Below are positions 1 to 9,762 of a DNA stretch of 64,000 bases, one piece after another. The position numbers and the translations under genes are program-made. The notes beneath the pieces were generated by a model that saw nothing but the letters and a program-made list of their open reading frames with translations, did not search any database and was not told where the DNA came from. Source of the stretch: Tamarix chinensis (lineage: Eukaryota; Streptophyta; Magnoliopsida; Caryophyllales; Tamaricaceae); NCBI GenBank assembly GCA_030549775.1, contig CM060180.1, forward strand, positions 31,315,090 to 31,379,089, given 5' to 3'. Position 1 is the stretch's first letter. Each line of letters opens with the position of its first letter.

Positions 1-369
1 GTTAAAAAGATCGGAAACATGTATTATATAGGAATCCATACATTGCTAACTAATACACTAAGATAGCTAAATGGCACACACACACAACACACGGCTAACT
101 AGCACATTAACTAGTAATAGCAACGTAACTATATCCTATATAATACAAGAATCAACTAAGACTATTACAAACAAAGCAAGCTACTTAGTATATGAAAACA
201 ACTAACAAGAACCTTAATCAAAATAAGGATAATGACTAGGATGTTGACTAGGTCTCTTGACTCGTAGAGTTGACTTTCATGTATAATAGCTCCCTTTGAA
301 TTGTAATAATTTGTAACTCGCTAAATCTTATATATTTTGACATCTTAAAGTGGTTTGATCTTCTTCCTA
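1..369. other. AT-rich sequence downstream of Helitron helicase remnant
   Basis: No coding pattern recognised. It lies beyond the last recognisable helicase segment (minus strand) and may be decayed Helitron 3' sequence, but no Helitron terminus (CTRR with a preceding hairpin) was identified. Confidence 0.3.
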
Positions 370-2057
370 CAACTATGTTACATACCTGCAATAATGATTT
401 AAAGTAAACTCATTAGGGTTAGTCATACTATTTATATCATTATCAAAGACATATAATGTGATTGGTTCCACAACTAAGTATGCCAAATCTTTATCATCTT
501 GAGAATCTATGGATGCTTTTGTATCACTTAACACCTTAAAATAATGCCAAATATAAGATGAGTTGATGGCCAAATTGACAGTATCTTACCTACTACCTTT
601 TGGTATTATAGGTATTATTTCCCTAAAATCACCCAAATATCATCAAATGGTTTATCTAGATAGTAGTTATCAGTAAAGCATAATATGTCTCGCTTTGTCT
701 TATCCAAAGCTTCAATGTAATGTCTGTGAAGCACGAGTGCTTCATCCCATATAACTAGACTGCACTTGATAATTAGCTTAGCCAATGGAGTACCTTATTT
801 TATATTGCATGTTAAGTCCTCATTTTTATGGATTGAAATTAGAAATCGTGAATGGGGTGTCTTTCCCTTTGGTAGAAGAGTAGATGCAATGCCACTAAAT
901 GCAACATTAAGGACAATCTCCCCTTTTGAATGTAAATTTGTTGATAAAGTTCTCCATATGAATGTTTTACCAGTCCCTCCATATCCATATATAAAAAATA
1001 CACCACCAACATTTGATCTAACGGTATCAGTAATGGTATTATAGACATCTCATTGATCATTATTCATTTATGAGAGAAGATTCATGTAAAATTCATTTTT
1101 CATAATGTAATTTATCATGGATTAGAGAATCATAAGTATGGTTAATCAAACATGAATTCATTAATGGCATCGGAGGGAAGTCGCTCAAATGCCTACCAAA
1201 ACTCTAAAGCAACTTGTCAAGTTCAGCTAAAGAGTACTTTTGAATTTGAGGAACAATCAACTCCAACTCTGAGGACAAACAAAAAAATGAAAGGAAAAAA
1301 CGAGGTATATGATTCATTTAATGGAGTAGAAAATGGTGGTATATGTAGCGACTAAAATTCCAGGGTAAATAATTGTTGATTTTGATATAAAATATCATCT
1401 GACATAACTTGCCAACGGTTTTCCCAAACAACTTCAAGTCTCATTAAAGAACCAAATAATAAAAAAGTTACAAATAGATGACATAGTGCATGTTCTAAAG
1501 CCGAATGACTTGCCTTATGATCCCTTCAATGTACTCTTTGTCATCATCAAATAGACCTAAAGCATAGTAATTGTCTTGATATAACTTGTATTAGACTCCA
1601 TTAATACATCTTATGTTCCCATATCTAGTAGGGCCTCACACTATATTTAGAATATGATGCAAATAATACATTTCACCACTATTGGGAGGGACGAAAAAAA
1701 TTATGCCAATAGAAAATCTTTGTTGCCTTTCCTTCCATACCCTAGAACTTGAATCCCAAACAAAATTTATTGGAAACTCTGTGTAAGTTAAGTTTCTAGC
1801 CTCAGGGTAGGTTTTGTTTGCAATCATCCATGCTTATAATATACTTGTTTAACGGTTGGGTGAGAAAACACTGTATTGATAGATTCCAAGTCTAGGAAAA
1901 CAACATTTTTCTGATGTTCTTGATGAAAGCTAAGGCGCTCAACTAGTGGATCCTTATATTGGATCTCAAATTTAAAGATGCCCCAAGATGCTCCATATGG
2001 GGATAGATGTCTACTTACTATATGAGAGGGGGAAATACTAAAATATACATAGGCCAC
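370..2057 (-). pseudogene. Helitron Rep/helicase (PIF1-like helicase part), decayed
   Basis: The minus strand carries a succession of segments typical of plant Helitron PIF1-type DNA helicases, in the right order but broken by stops and frame changes. Around 2057-1830 is the segment with ASWGIFKFEIQYKDP. Around 1827-1636 is PEARNLTYTEFP followed by GEMYYL. Around 1560-1520 is YALGLFDDDKEYI. Around 1490-1400 is FVTFLLFGS with a downstream SDDIL. At 1000-840 is the Walker A stretch YGYGGTGKTFIWRTL followed by KGEIVLNVA and SGIAS. At 770-740 is the Walker B-like LVIWDEA. Around 565-530 is AINSSYIWHYFKVL. In the family this helicase unwinds DNA for rolling-circle transposition. The N-terminal Rep (HUH) nuclease part is not seen, so the copy is truncated as well as mutated. 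Annotated pif1-like genes in plants are often such Helitron pieces. Confidence 0.85.
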
Positions 2058-2440
2058 AAAAACACAACAAAACTCATATGTTGAAATCTAGGGCACAAAG
2101 GCCACACAAACACCATGAAAACTTTGATACTAAAGCTAAGGACACAAACAAAATATTCGGTTTAGATATTGAAAATCATCTAAAGAACAAAGGCTAAGGA
2201 CACAAACGAAACCACGATTTAGAGACTAGAAATAATCCAGAGTGCATAGGTTAAGAACACAAGTGAAACCTACTGAAGAGACCTTAATTTATTAGGTATT
2301 AGTACTCTTATAAAGCTCATAAGTCAAGGAAAATATATTATATGCCTAGGTCTATCATGCAAGATACACCCAGGAGACCAAAACATGGAACTTAGTTTAA
2401 TGAAAAAATTGCTTATGACATAGAACAAGGAACAACAAAA
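2058..2440. other. unassigned AT-rich sequence with repeated 'aaggctaaggacacaaacraa' phrase
   Basis: Three loose repeats of an ACACAAA-containing phrase are visible (about 2095, 2140 and 2195). No coding signal is seen. It could be the 5' part of the Helitron or host intergenic DNA. Confidence 0.3.
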
Positions 2441-3345
2441 TATGGATCATATAATCACTTTCTTTTTTACCTAAATAATTATTTTTTCACCGAAATAATC
2501 ACTTTCAAGGATGACATAATCAGTAGAATTCCACAGAAGGCATAATCACTTTTTTCCAAGATGATCACATTTTTTTAAAGCTTAGGAATGCAACTTAGAA
2601 CATGGTTTAATAAACAATTCATTTTTTATACACGACACCTGAAAAATTAAAATATAAAGCACATAATTACTTTTTTTGTTGAGATAATTGTTCTTTTATT
2701 GAGACAATTACTTAAAATGATGGCATAATCGCCAGTGTTTCATAGTTTATGACAAGGAACCTCAAAGACCAACACACGAAGCACATAATTATTCTTTTTG
2801 CTGAAAATAATCACTTGTAAGGATAATATAATCACCAATGTTGCACAAACAAGGTAATCTTTTTTTTTACTCAAATAATCACTTGTATTTTAAAACGCTT
2901 AAGAATGGAACTTGATTTAACAAGAAATTCATTTTTAACATAGAACCTCATAGACCAAAACACATATCACATCATTAATTTTCTATAAAAATTGTAACAT
3001 CCCAAAATATGCAACTGAAACTTTTTATTTAAGCAAAAGCGTAAAACAATCATAATTGGATATTGTCGCCGTACTTAACATAAATCTGTCTTACCATATT
3101 ATCCTTACATTGAATACAAGGTAAAATAGTTAATTATCTAGTTTAGGGTTAGACTAAAAAGTATATAATAGCCTAGAAATTAGAATTTAAATTAGGTTAA
3201 AATATTAATTAGTTGAGATTAAAATTAGATAAAAACTTGGGGTATTAAAAAATAATTAACTTATTAGCTAAGATGATTACTTACAAGGACAACATAATTA
3301 TTGGTATTGTACGAACGAGATAATCACTCGTGTTCTTTTACTAGG
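2440..3345. repeat. degenerate repeats of a 'cataatcactttttt...gagataatcac' unit
   Basis: Phrases such as CATAATCACTTTTTT, AGATAATCACTTG and AAGGAYAAYATAATCACC recur many times. Longer neighbours recur at about 2383, 2580 and 2885, giving a higher-order period of roughly 200-310 bp. The array is interrupted by a small LTR at 2993-3248, after which the same phrases resume. No coding potential. Confidence 0.55.
2993..3248 (-). mobile_element. 256-bp shrunken LTR (N), minus orientation
   Basis: It begins TGTAACATCCCAAAA, like the minus-oriented LTR ends elsewhere in the window, and includes the 'gtcgccgtacttaac' block of the LTR 3' region. It ends ACTTGGGGTATTA, the reverse complement of the LTR start (TGTAATACCCC). 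AAAAT flanks it on both sides (2988-2992 and 3249-3253), assuming small erosion of the terminal CA. Compared with the 3-5 kb copies nearly all internal LTR sequence is missing. The surrounding repeat array continues on both sides, supporting an insertion. Confidence 0.6.
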
Positions 3346-4038
3346 TGCATATTGGATGTACCTAGGTGTAGTAGAGAGATCGACTCACAAAGTCAAATAA
3401 CACATACAAATTATACTGCTGCTCAAAGATAAGTAACACAAACTAAATAATAGGGAAAACATATAATTGCATAACCCTTTATCTTAAAGTTCATATTAAG
3501 GCTTCTTTACCTAATTCCCAAACTAAACCTTTGATTTTAATTATTGATGCTTTAAAATATATTTACTCATATAAACACAAAATACAACAAACAAGCACTC
3601 CAAGGAAAAGTGATTATTCATACAAAATACTATTTGCACACATTGAAATATACCCACAAACACTTATATAAAAATTGTAAATCAATTATTATAAAAAAAA
3701 TACTATTCACTATTCATTACTAATCCTATCAGCTACTATTCACAAAAGTTATGATCAATGATAAACCATGACTCCTAAAGTCAAACTAAAAACCTTTTAA
3801 GGCAGAAATTCACCTTCTACCCTTATTATCATTAAAACTTATAAAACACAAATAAAATGTCAAAAACTTACAAAAATTTATGAAAATAAACCCAAGGCTA
3901 ATATATACCAAAATAAATATTTCTAACTTATAAATACAATGCTAAAAATTCTAGAAAATCTAAAATAACCAATATCACCCCAAACCACTTTTGTTAGAAT
4001 AAAACTCAACATACAATTAATCAAAGCATTAAGCTTTA
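3254..4038. other. AT-rich intergenic sequence, no gene seen
   Basis: Low-complexity A/T-rich DNA. No coding segment, RNA gene or clear element end was recognised. It is bounded on the right by the start of LTR-like element K. Confidence 0.3.
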
Positions 4039-4622
4039 TCTAACACCCCAAAGTTTACCAAAAAAAAAATCATTTTGGAGAAGTAATAATAATAAAATAA
4101 TAGATGTTATGTTGCATCCAACATATAAAAGTTATTCCCTATACTCAATATATGACGAGTGCAAGGTTATAAAATTAACTCATACCTAAAAATTAGGTAT
4201 GGAAAATACTTGATCCCATAATAATAAAATTTTACAAAATAGAGAGAAGAGAACAAATACAATATAAAATAAAGGACTAAAAGTCCAAAGAGAGAGAGGG
4301 ATATTTGGATAACCATATGATATACCAACTCGAATAAACGCTTACCATGGGAAATAACATCAAAAGCATTAAATACTCAATTACTAGTACCAAAAAAAAA
4401 GGGCAAGATTTGTTCGTGGGATTGATGATTGAGTAACACCCATAAAAAGGATGATCATTATGTTACATACTAAGTAAGGTAATAATACACATAAATAGAT
4501 TAAGGCATACATAACACATATAAATCATTTAATGAGATGGATACTATACATGCATATATGCTTATGACATGAGGTGAATTAAAAGGAAATTAAATTAGGG
4601 TTCAACATTAGGTGACCACAAT
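4039..4622 (-). mobile_element. old LTR-like element K, first segment
   Basis: It begins TCTAACACCCC, one base from the canonical TGTAACACCCC, preceded by CTTTA. It contains blocks shared with the other LTRs in the window: a run near 4290-4330 with 'gagagagggatatttggataaccata', and the 'taacacccataaaaaggatgatcat' block near 4433-4460. It is interrupted at 4623 by LTR-1. K resumes at 9684-9762, 12946-13232 and 18382 onward, because three later LTRs inserted into it. Its far end and target duplication were not established. Confidence 0.55.
4618..4622 (+). repeat. 5-bp target duplication ACAAT, left copy of LTR-1
   Basis: Identical to 9679-9683 on the other side of LTR-1; 5 bp is the usual size for plant LTR retrotransposons. 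Confidence 0.85.
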
Positions 4623-4722
4623 TGTAACACCCCCAAAATTCACTACTAAAAAATTTCTTTTTATTAAAACAATTAGAGGAAGCGAAATAACAAAACTATA
4701 AATTCTAGGGATATTATCGCCA

Positions 4723-4768
4723 CACTTAGTACCAGACCGGTTCACCCCTACTATTCTAGTACCAAGTG
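4723..4768 (-). promoter_or_regulatory. conserved LTR-terminal inverted repeat (LTR-1)
   Basis: Arms CACTTAGTACCAGA (4723-4736) and TCTAGTACCAAGTG (4755-4768) pair over about 14 bp with two imperfect positions and an 18-nt loop. The same structure sits at the equivalent place in LTR-2, A, B, F and I. Function unknown. Confidence 0.6.
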
Positions 4769-5359
4769 CTAAGGGTAAAAGAGAAGAACACCACTTATGA
4801 GAAACTCCAACATATTTAAAACCAAAGTAGCGTAGTAAATCATTTACAAGAATACAATCCACTAGTGGTGGTTACAAAACAACAAATATATTGAAACCAA
4901 GAGTTTAAAAGAGAAAGAGGACAACCCTAGGAATTTCCGGATAGTTCCTTAAGCTCTTTCCGAGAGCCCACTTAAATAGCACCTGAAAACGACCTGCAAG
5001 GGACACTGCCCATTGAATAGGCAGGGACCCCACGAATGGAACCCTTCAGTACTATGGTACTGAGTAACCCTTTAAAATACACTTAATAGCAGGCCCACAA
5101 TGTAACACATGATACACCACTATATTCATACATAATGACAGTTGTAAACATAATATTCACATCCATACATTCACATATTTAACAAGTCAATAAGATATTA
5201 ATGGTGAATACATAATATTCACTTTCGTACATTCACATACTTAACAAGTCAATCACATATTAATAGGTCATAACGAACAATTGATACTTTTAGGGCCTTA
5301 AAGCCATTAGTCCATCATTAATCAATCATCTCGGATTATGAATATCCAGGTGAGTGCGG

Positions 5360-5705
5360 GAACCCTACTATTATAGCCGGTGGACTGGTCACTTATAGGG
5401 CAGAACGCACCTAACCACTATTATATACCGGTGGATCGGTCTCAAGGGAAAAACGCTCCTGGCCACTATTATGTCGGTGGATCGGTCTGGCCCCAACTCT
5501 CATGGTGTTCCACTGTAAGTACTTAGTATCTTTTATGTGTCTTATCAAACTTAGGGGTTTGGTTTATTGAGCGGGATCCCCCACTATTATAGTCGGTGGA
5601 TCGGCCACTTATAGGGCAGAACGCACCTAACCACTATTATATGTCGATGAATCGGTCTCTAGGGCACCCCGACACTTGGCCACTATTATGCTGGAGGATC
5701 GGTCT
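5360..5705 (-). repeat. array of six CCAC-TATTAT-GTGG palindromes in LTR-1
   Basis: Six copies of a ~20-bp imperfect palindrome resembling CCACTATTATAGCCGGTGG, mostly followed by ATCGG, in two modules of three. Each module ends with a TTCCACTGTAAGT- or TTCCACATTACATG-like phrase. The same arrangement recurs in the other LTRs. Confidence 0.7.
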
Positions 5706-6779
5706 GGGTTCGGCTCAATAATCTTCCACATTACATGATTAGTGTTTTACCATATATTATTCAACAGATTTCACCCTAGACATGCATGACTAACTCCATC
5801 TACACTTATTTCTCCTAAGAGGGCCCATCCCATATCTTGAGACTTATGCACCTCCTAACTCGCCCCGACATCCTTCCCTTATTCCATTTACTCACACCGG
5901 GAGCCCAACTCCTAAGTGTGTGGGTCAAGGCCCACTACCTTATACCCCAAAGTCCACTCACCGCCTTACCCTAGGGTTTTCTCCAAAAACTCTAATTTGG
6001 GCCTATGTGGCCCATCCTTCTCTGCCTCACACAACCCAAATTATTTTAACACCCCACACATCACAACCCTTAGATTCAACCCTCACTTCATACCCCACTC
6101 ATTCTCATTTATTTTTATCATTTTATTTTTCTTTTTCCACCTTCTCAAATTAGGATTTCTTCCCAAACCCTAGCTCGGTCTCCTATGCACCCTTATACTA
6201 TCCCATATACTATTTTCACCCAAAGCCTCTAGTCACCCAAACAACTCTCCCATGACCTTCCTCACACCCTAAGGTAACTTTCCATACGTAAAGTTCACCC
6301 CCATGCGGACTCTAACCATCCCATGCAACCCTCAATTCTCCCACTCTTTCATTTTATTTAAGTCCCATTTCATTCATCCACTCATGGATCATGGATTATT
6401 TAGGTCATTCCTACCTACGTTAGCCAACTTACTTCCCCTTGGTTATCTTACTTTCCCATTTTTCCTTTTTCATCCTTCCATCCCACATTACCACATTAGA
6501 TATCCTAGCATGCATGTCCTAAAGGGCCACATCACATCACATCACAACTTACAGCATATACATATTAACACATGCCATAAGAAAGAAAATGAGCATACCT
6601 CCATTCCAAGCTGTGCTACACATAAAAACGATTAAAATAATAGCACAAGGTACACAACATATCATTATACGTGGCATCCAAGGCATGTAAGACACATAGT
6701 ACACGTAAGGCCTTAGCTACACCCTTACTCGGTTTAGGTTACCAAGCTATCTCCCACACTTATTAGGTCACCAATCGCC

Positions 6780-7545
6780 CATCATAATTGTTACACTTAA
6801 AATATTTTCCATTTAGTTGGTTAGATTACCAACTTACCCTTTTCCTTTATTATAATTAACAAATTGCCCATTAGTTAGTCAAATTACCAAATTACCCTTC
6901 TTCATTATCATAATTACCAAATTACCCTTTAGTTGGTTAAATTACCATCATATTTACCATTTTACCCTTTAATTGGTTAAATTACCAAATTGCCCTTCTC
7001 CATTATTATAATTACCAAATTAACCTTTAGTTAGTTAAATTACCAAATTGCCCTTCTCATAATTACCAAATTACCCTTTAGTTAGTTAAATTACCAAATT
7101 ACCCTTCTCTATTATCATAATTACTAAATTACCCTTTAGTTAGTTAAATTACCAAATTGCCTTTCTCTATTATTAAAATTACCATTTTACCCTTTTTCTT
7201 ACAAAATTACCATTTTACCCTTTACTTCCAAAATTACCATAATACCCTTTTACTTACAATTTACCATTTTGCCCTTGCCTCCAAAATTACCATTTTACCC
7301 CTTACTTCTAAAATTACCATTTTACCCTTTTCACTCACAAATTACCATTTTGCCCTTACCTCCAAAATTACCATTTTACCCCTTACTTCCAAAATTACCA
7401 TAATACCCTTTTACTTACAATTTACTATTTTGCCCTTGCCTCTAAAATTACCATTTTACCCCTTACTTTCAAAATTACCATTTTACCTTTTTCACTCACA
7501 AATTACCATTTTGTCCCTTATTGCTCCACTTATATTAAATTATCA
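6780..7545 (-). repeat. AAATTACC tandem domain of LTR-1
   Basis: Dozens of imperfect tandem units built on AAATTACCATTTTACCC and AAATTACCCTTTAGTTRG, of about 27-50 bp. It produces a repetitive spurious frame (7157-7564). Equivalent domains occur in LTR-2 and A. Confidence 0.75.
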
Positions 7546-8189
7546 TCACCACATGAAATATTAATATTAATACCCCATTCTCATTATTCAACTCCATAAC
7601 TATTATATTTCATATAATACTCATTAACGCCCATACATATTAGGCCGCATTCTTACATAAGACATATTACTAAAATACCCCTAGGGCTAACAATAGTATT
7701 AACCATGCATTAAAGATCACAATAGCATAATACAACATGGATAAATACTTAACATTTTCATTAATAACCAAACTCTTACCTTAAGCAATAATTCCATACA
7801 TAGCATATAATCTAACATGCTTTCTTTTTATCAATCAATACAAGAAACTACATATATTATATTAAACAACATACATCAAGCATAATAACATACAAAAGCC
7901 TAATGTGCTAACATACGTTTATCCATGAGTTTAAGTGGGGTTTAATGATTACCTTAATTCCCGCAAAAATGAACATTACCGATATTCCGGTTAAAGGTTC
8001 AAGCTTTGATTAGCAAAACTAATACCTAAAAATAATATAAATATTTATGATATTAGAAATAAGAAAACCAAAGGCATAATACTTTATAATACTTAATTAA
8101 TGAAATACTTAACTTAAAATATTATTATACCTTAATAATTATTAAACAAAATAAACCACGGCATGCAGCAGCTCATATTACTCATGCAG

Positions 8190-9370
8190 CATGAGCTGCA
8201 TGCAAAGGAATGAGGGGGAGAGGATCGAAATGGCAAGAAAGGGAGGTTTTCGGGTTAGGGATTTGGGGCTAGGAAAGAAGGTGGATAGGGGAGGATTTAG
8301 GGCAAGGGAAGGGTGCAGGAGTGAAGATGGGTGTAGGTGGTGGTCGGGATGGGTTGACAGTGGCCAAGGTCGGCTGCGAAGGTGGCTGCCAAGGTGGATG
8401 GGGCTGAGAAGGAAGGAAAAGGGAGGGAGAAAATAAAGGCATGTAGGTGATTGTTTCGACCAAAGGAGGTGTGAGGTGGTAGAGGATGTTGTAGGGGTTG
8501 GTTTGGCGGCTCAGGTGGTGGCAGAGATGGCGGAACAACGGCAGAAAGAGGCAGTGCAAGGTGGCTGCCGAGAAGGGAGAAAAAGGAGAGAAAAAGAAGA
8601 GGTGAGGAAGAAGGGGGCTACGGGGTGGCTTGAGAGGCGGTATGATGGTTCAGGGGTGACGTAGAGGGTGGAAGGGGGTGGTGCGGGTGGCTAGTGCGGC
8701 GACGGCAGCGGCGAAATGGGGGCGGCAAAGCAAAATAGGGAGGGAGATGAGAGGAGAAGAAAGGAAGAGAAAGAAGGTTGGGGAAGGGCATGGGAGGCTC
8801 AAAAATGGCAGAATGAGGCAGGGAGGGAAGAAGAAAAAGAAGAGGGAGAGAAAAGAAGGGATAGGGGCTCAGTAGGGTGACGACAGGGTGGTAGGAGCAT
8901 AGGAATGGCAGGGAGATGGAGGGGAAAAGAGGGGCATGGGCAAGGAGAGGGAGAGGTGGTGGGGTCGAGATGGGGTAGGAAAAATGGTGTGAGAGAGAGA
9001 GATAGGGAGATCCGTAGGGGGGAGGGTTGCATGTAGGGTGGCCGTGATGGCGGAGATGGTCGGGTTATGGCATCAGGGAAAAGGAAGAAGAAGAAAGAAA
9101 GAAGGGGATGGTGCGTGCGTGCAGGCCCGGCGAAGGGAAGAGAGGAGTGGGTCGGCCCGGTCGGGGGAGAAAAGAAAGAAGGGAGGAAGGTCAGGCAACT
9201 CACGCGGGAGAAGGAGAGGGAGGACAAGAAGCGAGTTTGCGGTCCAGGCGCAAGGGGGGAAGACAAGCCGGGGTGCCGGCGGCCCAAGGGAAGGAAAAAG
9301 GAAAAAGAAAGAAAGGAGAAAACGGAGAAGGAAAAAGAAAAAAGGAAAAAGGAAAGGGAAAATGGGACAA
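8190..9370 (-). other. purine-rich strand-asymmetric tract of LTR-1
   Basis: More than 1 kb in which the plus strand is dominated by G and A (GGAGG, GGAAGG and AAGAAG runs). In LTR sense this is a pyrimidine-rich tract. It yields overlapping Arg/Lys/Gly-rich and Pro/Ser-rich frames on both strands, which I do not regard as genes. Confidence 0.75.
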
Positions 9371-9683
9371 AATAATTTAATTTAATTTATAAAATAATAA
9401 AATACAATATTTTTGGGTAATAATTTAATTTAATATAATTAAATATATGGGTTTAAAAAGTTAATTTTAGGAAGAATATTGGTTTGGAAAATTATTTAAA
9501 TAAAAAAGAGTATGATAAAATGAAAAAAATATTTATTTTAATTTATTAAATATTTATATCCAATTTTATATACTCAAACATCCATAAAATAATTAAATTA
9601 AATGGATTTAAAAGCTAATTTATCCCAAATAAAAGTTATTTATTAAATTATAGGCTTTTAAAATTTCGGGGGATTACAACAAT

Positions 9684-9762
9684 ATTCAATTTACTTAGTC
9701 ACGTTGAAATTAGGGACCCCAATTTTCATAAGCGATGGAATGGCATCACAACATAATACAAC
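9684..9762 (-). mobile_element. element K, second segment
   Basis: The short stretch between LTR-1 and J. It continues K: the text 'cattaggtgaccacaat' before LTR-1 plus 'attcaatttacttagtcac' here is matched as one block at about 19300-19340 in the related copy L. Confidence 0.5.

Larger units (their letters stand above)
4623..9678 (-). mobile_element. complete solo-type LTR-1 (5,056 bp), minus orientation
   Basis: The unit starts TGTAACACCCCC and ends GGGGGATTACA, giving TG...CA ends, and is flanked by a perfect 5-bp duplication ACAAT (4618-4622 and 9679-9683). No primer site, gag/pol or second LTR is present, so it behaves as a solo LTR. Orientation is inferred from element E, where the same kind of end is followed by a primer site. 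In window order it holds: the terminal hairpin (4723-4768), the CCAC...GTGG palindrome array (about 5360-5705), pyrimidine-rich DNA, a tandem AAATTACC domain (about 6780-7545), a purine-rich tract (about 8190-9370) and an AT-rich end. It is closely similar in layout to LTR-2 and A. Open frames inside are low-complexity artefacts. Confidence 0.9.

Noticed and set aside
6780..7545. CRISPR-like array
   Set aside because: Units are degenerate and contiguous without unique spacers, in plant nuclear DNA.
7157..7564. 135-codon frame with ITILP repeats
   Set aside because: Direct translation of the AAATTACC tandem domain in LTR-1.
8799..9380. Several overlapping frames of 90-162 codons rich in Arg/Gly/Lys or Pro/Ser
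   Set aside because: Same strand-biased tract in LTR-1, no family resemblance, equivalents in every LTR.
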